Part shown: piece after piece, positions 8,536-17,386 of the stretch | Numbering within the stretch: position 1 is the first letter of the stretch | Layout: every line of letters begins with the position of its first letter | The notes under the pieces: generated by a model | Database searches by the model: none | What the model was told of the DNA's origin: nothing | What the model saw: only the letters and a program-made list of their open reading frames with translations | Source: Mesostigma viride | Taxonomy: Eukaryota; Streptophyta; Mesostigmatophyceae; Mesostigmatales; Mesostigmataceae | DNA: 64,000 nt | Assembly (NCBI GenBank): GCA_009746045.1 | Contig: RPFO01001005.1 | Location: 1-64,000, forward strand | Direction of reading: 5' to 3' | Program-made: the position numbers and the translations under genes

Positions 8536-9432
8536 ATGGCGGTGGCCATTTGTTTCCTTCTCAACAGGACATTCTTCACCGCAGGGGTGTGGAAAGATTG
8601 GCTGGCCGGGGTCCCGCTCGGGCGGGTGCGGGTCTTCGTTCACGCGTCCCGGTTCCAGGGAGAGGACGCGGATAGGTTGCGCGAGTGGGTCCGGGAGTGC
8701 AAGGCCGTCGAGGTGCCGGTCATCACAACGCGATGGGGCCATCCGTCGATCTTGCGCGCGGAGTGCGTGTTGTTTGACGCCGCGGCCGCGCATCCCGACG
8801 TGACGCACGTCGGACTCGTCAGCGAAAACACGGCGCCGTGTCTGTCCCCGTCCGACTTTTTGACCGCGTGCGAGCGTCTCCGCGGCAAATCCGTGTTCGA
8901 GTCGTGCTACCCTATCCCGACGGGCACGCGCACCAAGAACCTGTTGTTAAGACTTGGATGTTCGACTTTGTCGTATTCCGGACAGTTCTGTCTGCTGGCG
9001 GCCGAACAATACCGCGCGATACGACCCTCCGTGGAGACGATATTGAACGCGTACGGGGCGAAGTTCACGGACGATCCGATTTGCTTGTGCGAGTTCCTCT
9101 TCATCACGCTCGTGGACAACCTGTTCGGCGACCAAGGCTGGGAGCACGCCCCCTTCGTGTACATGGAACAGGACGAAGTTCCCATCCACGCATTGTGGCT
9201 CGAGGACGAGTGGGTCGAGCGCAACCTGCCCGGTATGTGCAAAGGTGCTGCCGAGGACGCGGAGATGGGCAAGACCCCCGGTCTGTTCGCGATTCGGAAG
9301 GTGCGCGACACCCCTGCCCTCCGCTCGGCGCTCGAGTGGGCCGGCGTCTTGCCGCCCGGAACGACTCCCGCGCCTTGCTCGGCTCGGCCCTCGCGCGCCG
9401 CTTCCAAGGGCGTACACTATCGGGATTCGTAG
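8536..9432 (+). CDS. Core-2/I-branching-like glycosyltransferase, tandem copy 1
   Basis: 298 residues. The segment THVGLVSENTAPCLSPSDF (about residues 90-108) resembles the conserved S-E-S-x-x-P-L-x-x-x-x-x-F block of Core-2/I-branching N-acetylglucosaminyltransferases (GT14), preceded by a helix with DAAAAHPDV and followed by an acidic CLCEFLFITLVDN segment. Such enzymes add branching sugars. Giant viruses often glycosylate their capsids with their own enzymes, so virion or host glycan modification is likely (inference). No signal anchor is evident. The paralogue at 9515 follows 82 bases later. Confidence 0.6.
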   Translation: MAVAICFLLNRTFFTAGVWKDWLAGVPLGRVRVFVHASRFQGEDADRLREWVRECKAVEVPVITTRWGHPSILRAECVLFDAAAAHPDVTHVGLVSENTAPCLSPSDFLTACERLRGKSVFESCYPIPTGTRTKNLLLRLGCSTLSYSGQFCLLAAEQYRAIRPSVETILNAYGAKFTDDPICLCEFLFITLVDNLFGDQGWEHAPFVYMEQDEVPIHALWLEDEWVERNLPGMCKGAAEDAEMGKTPGLFAIRKVRDTPALRSALEWAGVLPPGTTPAPCSARPSRAASKGVHYRDS

Positions 9433-9514
9433 TGATTGGACGACGGACGACACGTTCGCCTGGTCGTCGAGCCTCAAATGTCTGTCGTAAAAGGAGAAGG
9501 CGTCGCGACGGAGA

Positions 9515-10330
9515 ATGACGGTGGCCGTGTGTTTCCTGCTCACCGACTCCTTCTACACGTCGGGGGTGTGGAAGGACTGGCTCGCCGCGGCCGGTCCCGC
9601 GCGCGGCCGGTTGCGGTTCTTCGTGCACGCCTCGGAATTCGAGAGGGAGGACGTCGATTCCTTGCGTAAATGGATATGGGAGTGCGACGCCGTCGAGGTG
9701 CCGTCCGTGTCATCGCGTCGAGACCATTCGTGGCTCTTGCGCGCCGAGTTGACGTTGTTCGACGCGGCAGCCGCGCACCTGGATGTGACGCACTTCGCTC
9801 TCGTCGGCGAGACCACGGTTCCTTGTCTGTCCCCGCCCGACTTCTTGTCCGCGTGCGAGAATCTCTACGGGAAATCCGTGTTCGAGTCAAGTTTCGCCTT
9901 GCCCACGACCGTTTACGCGAACGAGCTTTTGTCGAGGTCCGCCTCCTCGCTCTCCACCCAATTCTGTCTTCTGGCCGCCGACCATTATCGCGCGATACGT
10001 CCTCGCCTGGAGACGACGTTGGTCGAGCACGAGTCCGAGTCCGACGCTGACAATTGCGTCTGTTTGGACGAGTTCGTCTTCGTCACGCTCGTGGATCACG
10101 TCTTCGGCGACGAGGGGTGGGACCACGTCCCTTCCGTGCGCGTGGAGTGGGACGACGAGGACTGGATCCGGCGTAACCTGGGCGGCGCGTGTAGACGAGC
10201 CGCCTGGAACGTGAGGGCGGGGGAGACGCCCGGGATGTTCGCGATCCGGGACGTGATCGACTCCCTCTGTCTCCGCCACGCCTTGGAAAGGGGCGGTGTC
10301 TTGCCGACGTCTCACAAGACCAGCGCGTGA
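9515..10330 (+). CDS. Core-2/I-branching-like glycosyltransferase, tandem copy 2
   Basis: 271 residues, colinear with the preceding gene: N-terminal VAVCFLL, VWKDWLA, FVHAS, THFALVGETTVPCLSPPDF and the acidic C-terminal DEFVFVTLVDHVFGDEGW. A local tandem duplication with considerable divergence, so both copies are probably maintained. The SEN of copy 1 is GET here, so substrate choice may differ. GT14-like assignment rests on this motif and overall layout. Confidence 0.6.
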   Translation: MTVAVCFLLTDSFYTSGVWKDWLAAAGPARGRLRFFVHASEFEREDVDSLRKWIWECDAVEVPSVSSRRDHSWLLRAELTLFDAAAAHLDVTHFALVGETTVPCLSPPDFLSACENLYGKSVFESSFALPTTVYANELLSRSASSLSTQFCLLAADHYRAIRPRLETTLVEHESESDADNCVCLDEFVFVTLVDHVFGDEGWDHVPSVRVEWDDEDWIRRNLGGACRRAAWNVRAGETPGMFAIRDVIDSLCLRHALERGGVLPTSHKTSA

Positions 10331-10339
10331 GTGGCGGGT

Positions 10340-10759
10340 TTATCCAAATGACGGCTTAAAACAACAAAGGTGGGAGGTTTTCCACCACGGGGTGGAAAGC
10401 GGGAAAACCGCGCCCTTGTGGATGGTCACTCGGAATCGGTGACTCTTGCACACGAACCGGACGAATTGCAGATAGGAGGGGGGCATGTTTGTAGAGCCGC
10501 TTCCCCGAAACAGGTGCAGCTCGAGAGTGTATCCTGGGTACTCCGTTTTGTAATGAGCAAGTTCAGACACCCCTTGTTCCCATTTGGTCCACTCCTTCAC
10601 CACGATGACCTTGCGGTGCTTCTCGTCCAGCAAGAACGAGCCTTTTATCCCCCCCGCACTGCCCACGACCGCCTCTCTCCTCCCCCCGACCTCCTTCATG
10701 TACGACGACTGGGCGCTGTGCAGTTCTTCTAGTTCCAAGTCGCGCACTTCGGGAGACAT
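10340..10759 (-). CDS. Hypothetical protein with a virus-shared VKEW domain
   Basis: 139 residues, convergent with the glycosyltransferase (stops 10 bases apart). The centre, VIVVKEWTKWEQG, followed by a helix and PGYTLELHLF, matches the C-terminal part of the gene at 36953-37636 (VVQVKELDDWAEG...PGYARRLHLYK). It looks like a small alpha/beta module reused in several viral proteins, attached here to an unrelated N-terminus. A restriction-endonuclease-like fold is conceivable but not supported by a clear catalytic triad. Start at the only ATG near 10759. Confidence 0.6.
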   Translation of the reverse strand: MSPEVRDLELEELHSAQSSYMKEVGGRREAVVGSAGGIKGSFLLDEKHRKVIVVKEWTKWEQGVSELAHYKTEYPGYTLELHLFRGSGSTNMPPSYLQFVRFVCKSHRFRVTIHKGAVFPLSTPWWKTSHLCCFKPSFG

Positions 10760-10821
10760 GTATACAACAGATTTACATATTAACCCCTGTCAATGAATGG
10801 ATCTTATCCGTTTTTTTTCGC

Positions 10822-11112
10822 TCACTCATCTCGGTTCGATTGGGAACTGATAAGCGAGGGGCTTGTAATGTGACCGTGCCGGGAGGCGTCCATGTAGGAA
10901 GAGGGTCCAGGAAGCGGGAGTGGGCGGCCAGGGTGTCCGGATGGAAGCGGGTGTGCGTTGGCATCGTGTGGTTTAAGCCGCGAGCCTTTTTTCGAGGATT
11001 TCGACGCGTCGGCGACGAGATCCGGCGGGAGGAGCGACCCCGCGATCACGGTCCCCTCGTTCTTGTTCGCGTGCACTTGGCGTGGCCGGAAACAGCGGAG
11101 AAGGGACGTCAT
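10822..11112 (-). CDS. Small hypothetical protein
   Basis: 96 residues, rich in Pro, Ser, His and Lys, without recognisable domain or membrane segment. It fits between two leftward genes with short spacers and has balanced amino-acid composition, the only reasons for calling it. A frame on the opposite strand is equally long but Arg/Gly-biased and less protein-like. Confidence 0.35.
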   Translation of the reverse strand: MTSLLRCFRPRQVHANKNEGTVIAGSLLPPDLVADASKSSKKGSRLKPHDANAHPLPSGHPGRPLPLPGPSSYMDASRHGHITSPSLISSQSNRDE

Positions 11113-11130
11113 TGACGGATGGGGAGAGAA

Positions 11131-11595
11131 TTATTTCGCGTCGGTCTGCGCGTCGCGCACGACGGAGCGCGTCTGGAGTCGCTGGAGCACGTGAGACGTC
11201 ACCGACGTGTAGAAGGCGGAGACCGCCAGCTTGACGTATAGAACGATCGCGATGGACGCCGACGCGCGCAACCACCCCGCGCGGATCCAGTCGGGGACGA
11301 AGATCACGCACGTCACGATTCCGTACAAAACGTGTGGCAGAGCGCGAAGGAATTGGAACGTCCGGTGGTTCTCCTTGTTCACGCGTCGCACGAGGGCCCT
11401 ATCCACGAAAAATGCCAAGACGGCGAAGATGACAGGGAAGAACAAGAGGTTCGCGACGCGGTACCCTCCGCCGAACGACAAGTACAGTACGGACGTCGGC
11501 GGAGGCGTGGCGGGCGGCGCGGATTGGAACGACTCGATCCGGGGCGGTTTCAAATCGTTCGTGACCGTCGGTGTCGGTCGTGTCGGTGTTTCCAT
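11131..11595 (-). CDS. Membrane protein with about three transmembrane segments
   Basis: 154 residues. A Pro/Thr-rich N-terminus (about 45 residues) is followed by hydrophobic stretches near residues 49-66 (ANLLFFPVIFAVLAFFV), 88-106 (VLYGIVTCVIFV) and 112-132 (SIAIVLYVKLAVSAFYTS). Positively charged loops (RRVNKENHR) alternate. No known family. It is divergent from the gene at 11655, sharing a 59-base promoter interval. It could sit in the internal virion membrane or a host membrane. Confidence 0.65.
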   Translation of the reverse strand: METPTRPTPTVTNDLKPPRIESFQSAPPATPPPTSVLYLSFGGGYRVANLLFFPVIFAVLAFFVDRALVRRVNKENHRTFQFLRALPHVLYGIVTCVIFVPDWIRAGWLRASASIAIVLYVKLAVSAFYTSVTSHVLQRLQTRSVVRDAQTDAK

Positions 11596-11609
11596 TCCTA
11601 TACCGATGC

Positions 11610-11617
11610 TATAAAAG
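11610..11617 (+). promoter_or_regulatory. TATA box (TATAAAAG)
   Basis: TATAAAAG lies 38 bases upstream of the ATG at 11655, in the short interval between divergent genes. It resembles a eukaryotic-type early promoter box and matches the box at 17280. Confidence 0.5.
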
Positions 11618-11654
11618 GCGAACGAGAGCCCATGGCGAGCGTTCTGTCTCCAAC

Positions 11655-12464
11655 ATGTTGCGCATCGACCGAAACCTCCACGCCAACCTGTCCCGGTTCA
11701 AAATGATGATGGAAGGGTCCGTCGTCGACCCGGATTACTTGCAGCCCATGGTCGAGGAATTGGGCAAGTACGCGCTCAAGTCCTGTCCGTTAAACGTGCC
11801 GCAGTCGTACGTCGCCGAATTACACAGGGCGTGTCTCGGGGCTCTGCTGTTCCCGAAAGAGGCGCGAGAACAGTACGGGTGTCCGGTGTTCGCCGTCGCC
11901 CGCTCAACGTCCTTGCAATACCTGTCCGGTTTCGACGGGATGTCGATATCCCCCTCGCAGTGGAGGGACCTGTACGCCGCCGTCGACGCCGAAATCCACG
12001 ATCGTCGAGACGGCGAGGCGCCGGCGCCGGACTTCTCGAAGCGCGCGGGGGACTTTGACTCCGCCGTCGCCCTGTTTCATGACTCGCGGTTGTCCGAGTT
12101 TGTAGCGGAAGTCGATCAAGTCGGGGTCTTGCAAACGCTCGCGTCGCACTTCGTACGCAGAGCTCAAAGCGACGACCCCGTCGACTCCGCTCTCTTGCGA
12201 CTCGCCCTCGCCACCGCCATGCACGCCGCCGACGTGGACGTGGTCGCCGTCTGCTCCCTAGTGCACGTCGCGTCCATGGTGCAGGCCAAGGGGGTCACGC
12301 GCGAAGTCGCGGAAGCCCTCGTGAACGCCATACTCGGGGTCGCCAAGGACGTGTACCAACATGCCAGCGGGTTGACGCCGTTCCACGCGGTGGCCTCCGC
12401 CATCGCCCATTTGATAGTGGTGAACGGTCCTCACGAGTCCGCCATGAACTTGGACCTTTTGTGA
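11655..12464 (+). CDS. Hypothetical alpha-helical protein
   Basis: 269 residues from the ATG opening MLRIDRNL; the longer frame starting at 11571 overlaps the divergent gene and its promoter. Mostly helical, with an Ala/Val-rich second half (ALATAMHAADVDVVAVCSLV) that is amphipathic rather than membrane-spanning. No family recognised. Followed by GGATAAATAAAG, a polyadenylation-type signal, 18 bases after the stop. Confidence 0.65.
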   Translation: MLRIDRNLHANLSRFKMMMEGSVVDPDYLQPMVEELGKYALKSCPLNVPQSYVAELHRACLGALLFPKEAREQYGCPVFAVARSTSLQYLSGFDGMSISPSQWRDLYAAVDAEIHDRRDGEAPAPDFSKRAGDFDSAVALFHDSRLSEFVAEVDQVGVLQTLASHFVRRAQSDDPVDSALLRLALATAMHAADVDVVAVCSLVHVASMVQAKGVTREVAEALVNAILGVAKDVYQHASGLTPFHAVASAIAHLIVVNGPHESAMNLDLL

Positions 12465-12485
12465 TACATATTCGGATAAATAAAG

Positions 12486-12734
12486 TTATTTACAACGTCT
12501 CCTGGCTCTCAACGTCGCCATTTTGCGCCACATTTTCTGGGGTTTGGGGGTGGGGGTGGGTGCAGGGGCGCCGGCGGGGGGCGATAACCGCCGTCGGGAT
12601 ATGGTTTCGATCGCGTCGATGAACTCCGCGTCCGTTTCCGCGGCCTTGAGCGCGTCGATCAGATCCGACGGTAGCCCGCCGAGTTGTTCGAACATTTTGA
12701 TCATGGCCGTCCGATCGATCTCGAAATCGTCCAT
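12486..12734 (-). CDS. Small hypothetical protein with Pro-rich hinge and basic tail
   Basis: 82 residues. The acidic N-terminal helix region (MDDFEIDRTAMIKMFEQLGG) resembles a UBA-like or protein-binding helical bundle in size only. A Pro/Thr repeat (APTPTPKPQ) and a basic tail (MWRKMATLRARRRCK) follow. Convergent with the gene ending at 12464. Confidence 0.5.
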   Translation of the reverse strand: MDDFEIDRTAMIKMFEQLGGLPSDLIDALKAAETDAEFIDAIETISRRRLSPPAGAPAPTPTPKPQKMWRKMATLRARRRCK

Positions 12735-12884
12735 CGTCTCGATATACGCGGCGGTTATATTTGTAACCCCATTCCAACACGATCGTGTCGGCTAACCGAC
12801 ATCGGTCGGAAGGGTTGATAAGCCGCCTCTCGCTCCTCCTCCTCATCTCTCTCGACGGATTATTCTCCGGGGGCTCTGTAGGGA

Positions 12885-14105
12885 ATGAGGAAAAAACTAC
12901 CTCCTGTTAGGATATGTCGGAGTCTGGCCTTGAACGCGTCGGTCGTGAAGGGTATAGGGAAGAGACGGTTCTCCCCGCTCACGGTGGTCGATATCCGTCA
13001 GCTGTGTACGAAACTGGGGTTCGTCACCCCCAAATGGATCACCAAGCGGCAGGCGGAAGCCAGTCTGGTCGCCGTGCTGGCCGCGCGCAAGATCCAGCGA
13101 TGGGCGAGGAGGACGTTCCTCGCGAGGGCCAAGGCGATCGCGCGCATCAAGAAGCACGTCGCCCTGTTCCCGAAAAACAAGGAGGACATGATCATGCTCG
13201 AACCGCTCCCGCACAAATCCCGCGTGTTCAAGCTCGTGTTGCCGGACAGGACCGTCATTGGGTTCGACGCTCCGAGGCTCGCGGAATTCATACTGGATTC
13301 CGGGACCTTCGAGGATCCTGTCACGCGGCACGCCTTCAACGAGGTCGAGCTGAATCGGCTCGACCGCCAGGTCCAACGTTTAGGGTTTCAACGCCGGTCG
13401 ACCCTCCATCTGTTCCGCCATCCCGAGATCGTCAAGGCGAAGAAGGACAAGGCCTCGCTTGTCATGGGACTCGAGCGCATGGCGGCCGAGATGGTGGAGA
13501 TGATGATCCAGCTGGCGGAGAACGGGGAAGCCGGGCGGGAGACGATGATGATGCTGGACGGGGACTACGTCCCCCAGTGGCACGCGTACTTTTGCCAGCT
13601 GGTCGCGGTCGACCCCCACGCTGGATACACCGGCCTCATGACCTACAAGGGGATGGTCAAGGCGGCGCTGTCGAAGGAGGTGGGCGAGGACGTCATGGCG
13701 TCGGACACCCAGATACGCAATCGACAACTGGTGCTGAACTACGTGTCGCATCTCCTGGACTCGTACCAAGTGAGAGGGTTCGGGGGAGCGCCCCCGCCTG
13801 CGCCTGTCGTGTACCAGTTACCCGCCTCCTCGCTGTCCGCCTCGCGACTGTTTGTCGATCCTGTCTCGTACGCGGTACCGGGAATGTCCGTGTATCAGCT
13901 CGTGCAGATGTTGGCCGCGGGCGTGGCTGACGCACAGGAGGGGACGCATCCTTTCCCGCCTCCGGATACCTCCTCCCCGGTCTTCGCCGCCCCCGCGAGC
14001 GTCGTGGTCCCCCCCCGGCCGATACCGGCGTCCGAGTTCGACGAGCGTCCGCTCGGATGGGAGCGCGCGCTGGCCTTGATGCAAGGAGATGTAGACTCGA
14101 TGTGA
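12885..14105 (+). CDS. IQ-motif protein with U-box-like segment
   Basis: 406 residues. Residues about 69-84 (KIQRWARRTFLARAKA) form an IQ-type calmodulin-binding motif. Residues about 141-162 (EDPVTRHAFNEVELNRLDRQ) resemble the short DP-V-T-x-x-x-F..EL..L block found in many giant-virus proteins and related to U-box/RING entry sequences. A helical middle (MMIQLAENGEAG) leads into a Pro/Ser-rich C-terminal third of low complexity. The stop is followed by CAATAAAG, which on the other strand also serves the convergent gene. A role with host calmodulin or ubiquitin machinery is possible but unproven. Confidence 0.65.
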   Translation: MRKKLPPVRICRSLALNASVVKGIGKRRFSPLTVVDIRQLCTKLGFVTPKWITKRQAEASLVAVLAARKIQRWARRTFLARAKAIARIKKHVALFPKNKEDMIMLEPLPHKSRVFKLVLPDRTVIGFDAPRLAEFILDSGTFEDPVTRHAFNEVELNRLDRQVQRLGFQRRSTLHLFRHPEIVKAKKDKASLVMGLERMAAEMVEMMIQLAENGEAGRETMMMLDGDYVPQWHAYFCQLVAVDPHAGYTGLMTYKGMVKAALSKEVGEDVMASDTQIRNRQLVLNYVSHLLDSYQVRGFGGAPPPAPVVYQLPASSLSASRLFVDPVSYAVPGMSVYQLVQMLAAGVADAQEGTHPFPPPDTSSPVFAAPASVVVPPRPIPASEFDERPLGWERALALMQGDVDSM

Positions 14106-14133
14106 ATGATGATGTCGATGATCAATAAAGCAT

Positions 14134-14772
14134 TTATTTATTCCGTCTCTTACGTTTGCTAGATACGGGTGTCGTCTTCTTCTTGCGCGCGGGCGTAGCT
14201 CTCTTTCGCCTCCGCTTTGTCTGTCCAACACTGTGATCGTCGTCCCACCCGTTCGTCGCGGCGTCCCCGTAGTAGACATCCCACCCGCTCGGGCCGGTCC
14301 ATTCGGGTGCTGCCGACGCCCCCTCCCACACGTTCGGGAGGGAGGGGGCGCCCCATCCGGTGGGGCGTTGGTAGGGACGCGTGTTCTCGGCCGTCGCGCG
14401 GTCCACGGCGAGGAGTCCGGCGCCGTACGAGTGCGCGGGCGCCAAAGGATCGGCCGAGCGTTCGGGGGTGGGCAACATGAGATGCATGTTGTCGATGAGA
14501 GCGCGTTTGTCCATCCTTTTCGCGGCTATTCCCCGCATCTTTTCGTGCACGTCGATCGCCGCGTGACGCGACCCGCGAACGAACTCGGGCGCGAACCGCC
14601 ACCCTTTGTCCCACGTGTCGCTCGCGAGTCTTTCCGCCTCTTGGTCGTAAAAGTACCGGTGACCCCACGCGGAACCGTCGGGCGGAGGTCGCGATACCCC
14701 GGACGCGTTCGTCACGCGGTCGTACGGGTTCCAATGGCCGTCGATCATTCTCCGCAGTTCCAATTCGTGCAT
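14134..14772 (-). CDS. Hypothetical protein with strongly basic C-terminus
   Basis: 212 residues. The first 170 are Trp/Gly/Pro-rich (GWRFAPEF, TGWGAPSLPN, SGWDVYYGD). The last 40 are Lys/Arg/Thr-rich (KRRRKRATPARKKKTT), typical of a nucleic-acid-binding or nuclear-targeting tail. No family recognised. It shares a 28-base convergent end with the IQ-motif gene. Confidence 0.6.
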   Translation of the reverse strand: MHELELRRMIDGHWNPYDRVTNASGVSRPPPDGSAWGHRYFYDQEAERLASDTWDKGWRFAPEFVRGSRHAAIDVHEKMRGIAAKRMDKRALIDNMHLMLPTPERSADPLAPAHSYGAGLLAVDRATAENTRPYQRPTGWGAPSLPNVWEGASAAPEWTGPSGWDVYYGDAATNGWDDDHSVGQTKRRRKRATPARKKKTTPVSSKRKRRNK

Positions 14773-15188
14773 TCGTAGCGTGGGATTATGGAGAATAGAT
14801 CTGTATGGATCAATAGAGAGGCTGTACAGCTGAGATGCGGGGGATTACACTCCCACGGGACGCCGCCACGTGGCCGAGATCGGACGGTCCACGGCACTTC
14901 AGATCTCCCACGACAGTACGGCGTATCCCGGATACGGCGCGGCGCCGATACGGCCGGACCAGTATCGTGGAGACTGGTCCGAGTACCGTGGCACGGCATT
15001 CCGCCACGTCACTACCGCGCCGCGCCGCGCCGCGCCATGGAACCTTCTAGAGGATCGATCCCAGCCGTCCGATGAAGATCTCGTGGGAGGGCCAGTTTCC
15101 ACAGGTACAAAGGTCGTGCAGGCCTACCAAATGCACCATCACACCACAGAACAGCCATAGCCAGCGCAGAAAACAACAGCAGACCGCC

Positions 15189-16376
15189 ATGTTTCCCGTT
15201 GATGCAGCAGCTGGGCCATTGTTCGGGCCTCAGACTAGGGCACGAACTAGGGCCTTGCATGGGCTTGGTTCTCCCAGATGCTATGGATTGCCATATCCTC
15301 GCTGCACAAGAACTAGGACTGGTTGTTCCGCCATAGCTCCTGCGCCTGTGCCAGTGCCTGCGCCTGTGCCAGCGCCAGTGCCTGTGATTGTGCCAGTGCC
15401 AGTGCCTGCTGCGCCAGTGCCTGAGCCTGTGTACGTGCCTGCTCCTCTCCCTGGGCTATTCGCCCCTCGGTTTAAGGACTCTGACATTTGGCCTCAAACA
15501 GGCCATGTGTGGCCAAATGGTAGTGGCGATTCCAAGTTTCCTCTGGTGCATTGCGTCACCTGCAAAAAGGTGCCGGAGAGGGCAGTGTGCAAGAAGGAGA
15601 ACGGGGAGATGCAGTGCCGGGGGTGCGCTCTGGATGAACTGAGCGACAAGGTGGATGCACTAGGTCCCTCTCCTCCCACGGAGCAGGTGCAGGAGACTGT
15701 CAAGAATTTTGACACGGGCTTGCAGATTTACAAGTACGAATATGAGCCCAAGCGTCTCCCGCCTCCTCCCACCGGCTACCCTCTGTCCAAGTGCATGTGC
15801 GCTGTGTGCAAGAAGCCTGCTCTCCACGCGCACGAAGTGGTGAAGGAGGTCACCCCTCAGATGCTGGAGACTACTTCCCATTTCCGTGTTGCCAAGCTCG
15901 TGGTTGGCGACGTCGTTTGTGGGATCTGCCGCAACGAGTTCCTGGCCCAGTATGTCGACAACAACGTGGTCATCAGCAAGGCCATGTCTCGCGGCATGCA
16001 GTATTGGGAGTACAAGGGCCACATCGATGAGGTGTTCAAGTACAACGAGGAACTCCACAAGATGGCAGAGCGCGCCCATGACAACACGCACAACGGCCCC
16101 TCCAGTGACAAGTTTTACTGGCCTCGCAGGCAGTGCCAGAAGTGCATGAAGCGCATCGACATCAACGTGCAGAACCTGTATGTGGCTCCAAGGCCTCGTT
16201 CTTTTGACGTTGACTTGGTCTGCTACGAGTGCGCCAAGTTCTGCAGCCTTGTTTCTGAGGCCGTCGCTTTCCCGGGCTTTAGCCGCCCCAACAACCGTCT
16301 CAAGCGTAATGCAGAGGCCCGGGGCTTCCTTCTGTACGATGTTGTGGGGTCCAACAAGCCCTATTTCTTCGCGTAG
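15189..16376 (+). CDS. Cys-rich zinc-binding protein with Pro-Val-Pro-Ala repeats
   Basis: 395 residues from the ATG opening MFPVDAAAG; an in-frame ATG at 15072 would add 39 residues of poorer quality. Residues about 50-105 are (P-V-P-A/V)n repeats encoded by a GTGCCAGTGCCTGC-type tandem. Then follow several CxxC pairs: CVTCKKVPERAVCKKE...CRGC, CMCAVCKKPALHAHE, CGIC, CQKC...CYECAKFC. These look like tandem zinc ribbons or treble-clef fingers. The family is unknown. The 3' flank shares about 40 bases with the RING gene ending at 25749. A decayed inverted copy lies at 21214-22397. Confidence 0.65.
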   Translation: MFPVDAAAGPLFGPQTRARTRALHGLGSPRCYGLPYPRCTRTRTGCSAIAPAPVPVPAPVPAPVPVIVPVPVPAAPVPEPVYVPAPLPGLFAPRFKDSDIWPQTGHVWPNGSGDSKFPLVHCVTCKKVPERAVCKKENGEMQCRGCALDELSDKVDALGPSPPTEQVQETVKNFDTGLQIYKYEYEPKRLPPPPTGYPLSKCMCAVCKKPALHAHEVVKEVTPQMLETTSHFRVAKLVVGDVVCGICRNEFLAQYVDNNVVISKAMSRGMQYWEYKGHIDEVFKYNEELHKMAERAHDNTHNGPSSDKFYWPRRQCQKCMKRIDINVQNLYVAPRPRSFDVDLVCYECAKFCSLVSEAVAFPGFSRPNNRLKRNAEARGFLLYDVVGSNKPYFFA

Positions 16377-16451
16377 GGTGTCATCTGGGCACTTCATTGG
16401 CCCATGCAAGCCTATGGAGGCTACTGTTGATAGGGACTTGTGGTATTCTAT

Positions 16452-16500
16452 TTTGTAATGAATAAGACTCTTTGCATGCAAATCCAACACTCATGCACTA
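16452..16500 (+). terminator. Shared 3' flank with polyadenylation-type signal
   Basis: AATGAATAAGACTC followed by TTGCATGCAAATCCAACAC. The same block occurs after the RING gene at 25850-25895 and, inverted, at about 21105-21152. It contains an AATAA-type signal and the octamer-like ATGCAAAT. It probably marks 3' end formation of both gene types, or common origin of their 3' parts. Confidence 0.5.
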
Positions 16501-16504
16501 GGCG

Positions 16505-17135
16505 TAGGACTTGACTTGTTTGCGAAAAGTTCATGCTATGCGGATAGCCCGAACTTTTGGGGATAGCCCGAACTTTTCGAAACCTTGCTAGAGGAAAGTA
16601 AAAGTTTCCAGTGGGGATCCCAGCCATTTGAAAAGTTCGGGCTATGGTTCGGGCTATCGGTTTATAGCCCGAACCGGACCCTTTTGCCCCTTGGACGGTG
16701 GTGTCATGCATTGTACATGGGTAGGGACTTGGTTATTTGGACAGTGTGCAGTGTATGTGTGTGTGTTTCTTCCTTAGATTGCTAACACATAAAATATAGG
16801 GGTATTTCCTGTATATACAGATAGGATTGCTAACACATAAAATATAGGGATATTACCTATGAGTATATATAGATGACAATTGCTAACACATAAAATTTTA
16901 TGTGTTGGGAAACAGAGTAAAAGAAAGAGTAGCATTCACCCATAGCAACACACCGCCCAGAGGGGAAAAAGGGGCGGTTCGGGCTATAAATCGATAGCCC
17001 GAACCATAGCCCGAACTTTTCAAAATGGCTGGGATCCCCACTGGAAACTTTTACTTTCCTCTAGCAAGGTTTCGAAAAGTTCGGGCTATCCCCAAAAGTT
17101 CGGGCTATCCGCATAGCACGAACTTTTCGTGGGAG
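16505..17135. mobile_element. Foldback (MITE-like) element, copy 2
   Basis: Inverted arms carry GATAGCCCGAACTTTT and its complement, plus a conserved GGGATCCCAGCCATTT/AAATGGCTGGGATCCC block and CTTTTACTTTCC. The AT-rich centre repeats GCTAACACATAAAAT. Architecture matches copy 1 at 420-1145. It sits between the zinc-ribbon and F-box genes of the left palindrome arm and has a mirror copy in the right arm. No coding capacity. Confidence 0.7.
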
Positions 17136-17279
17136 CCTATGTCTGGGCGCCACGTGGCATGGTATCCCACGAGAGTTGACGGCGCCGCGCCGGCGCGACG
17201 CTCCAACGATATTATCGTGGGACGCCGCGCCGGCGCGACGCTTGCACGGCCCTATCGTGGGACGCCGTGGCCGCGAGGG

Positions 17280-17287
17280 TATAAAAG
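17280..17287 (+). promoter_or_regulatory. TATA box (TATAAAAG) of the F-box gene
   Basis: TATAAAAG 100 bases upstream of the ATG at 17387, preceded by GC-rich GACGCCG repeats. The mirror copy (CTTTTATA) is retained near 20310 in the right arm. Spacing suggests a eukaryotic-type promoter with a leader of about 70 bases. Confidence 0.55.
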
Positions 17288-17386
17288 CGGAGTCACGGGC
17301 GTTTGGGGGTAGGTCTCACCTCCGACACTGCCAGGCACACAGTCATCCACACGCAGACAGCCATCCTTACAGCTGTAAAATACACA

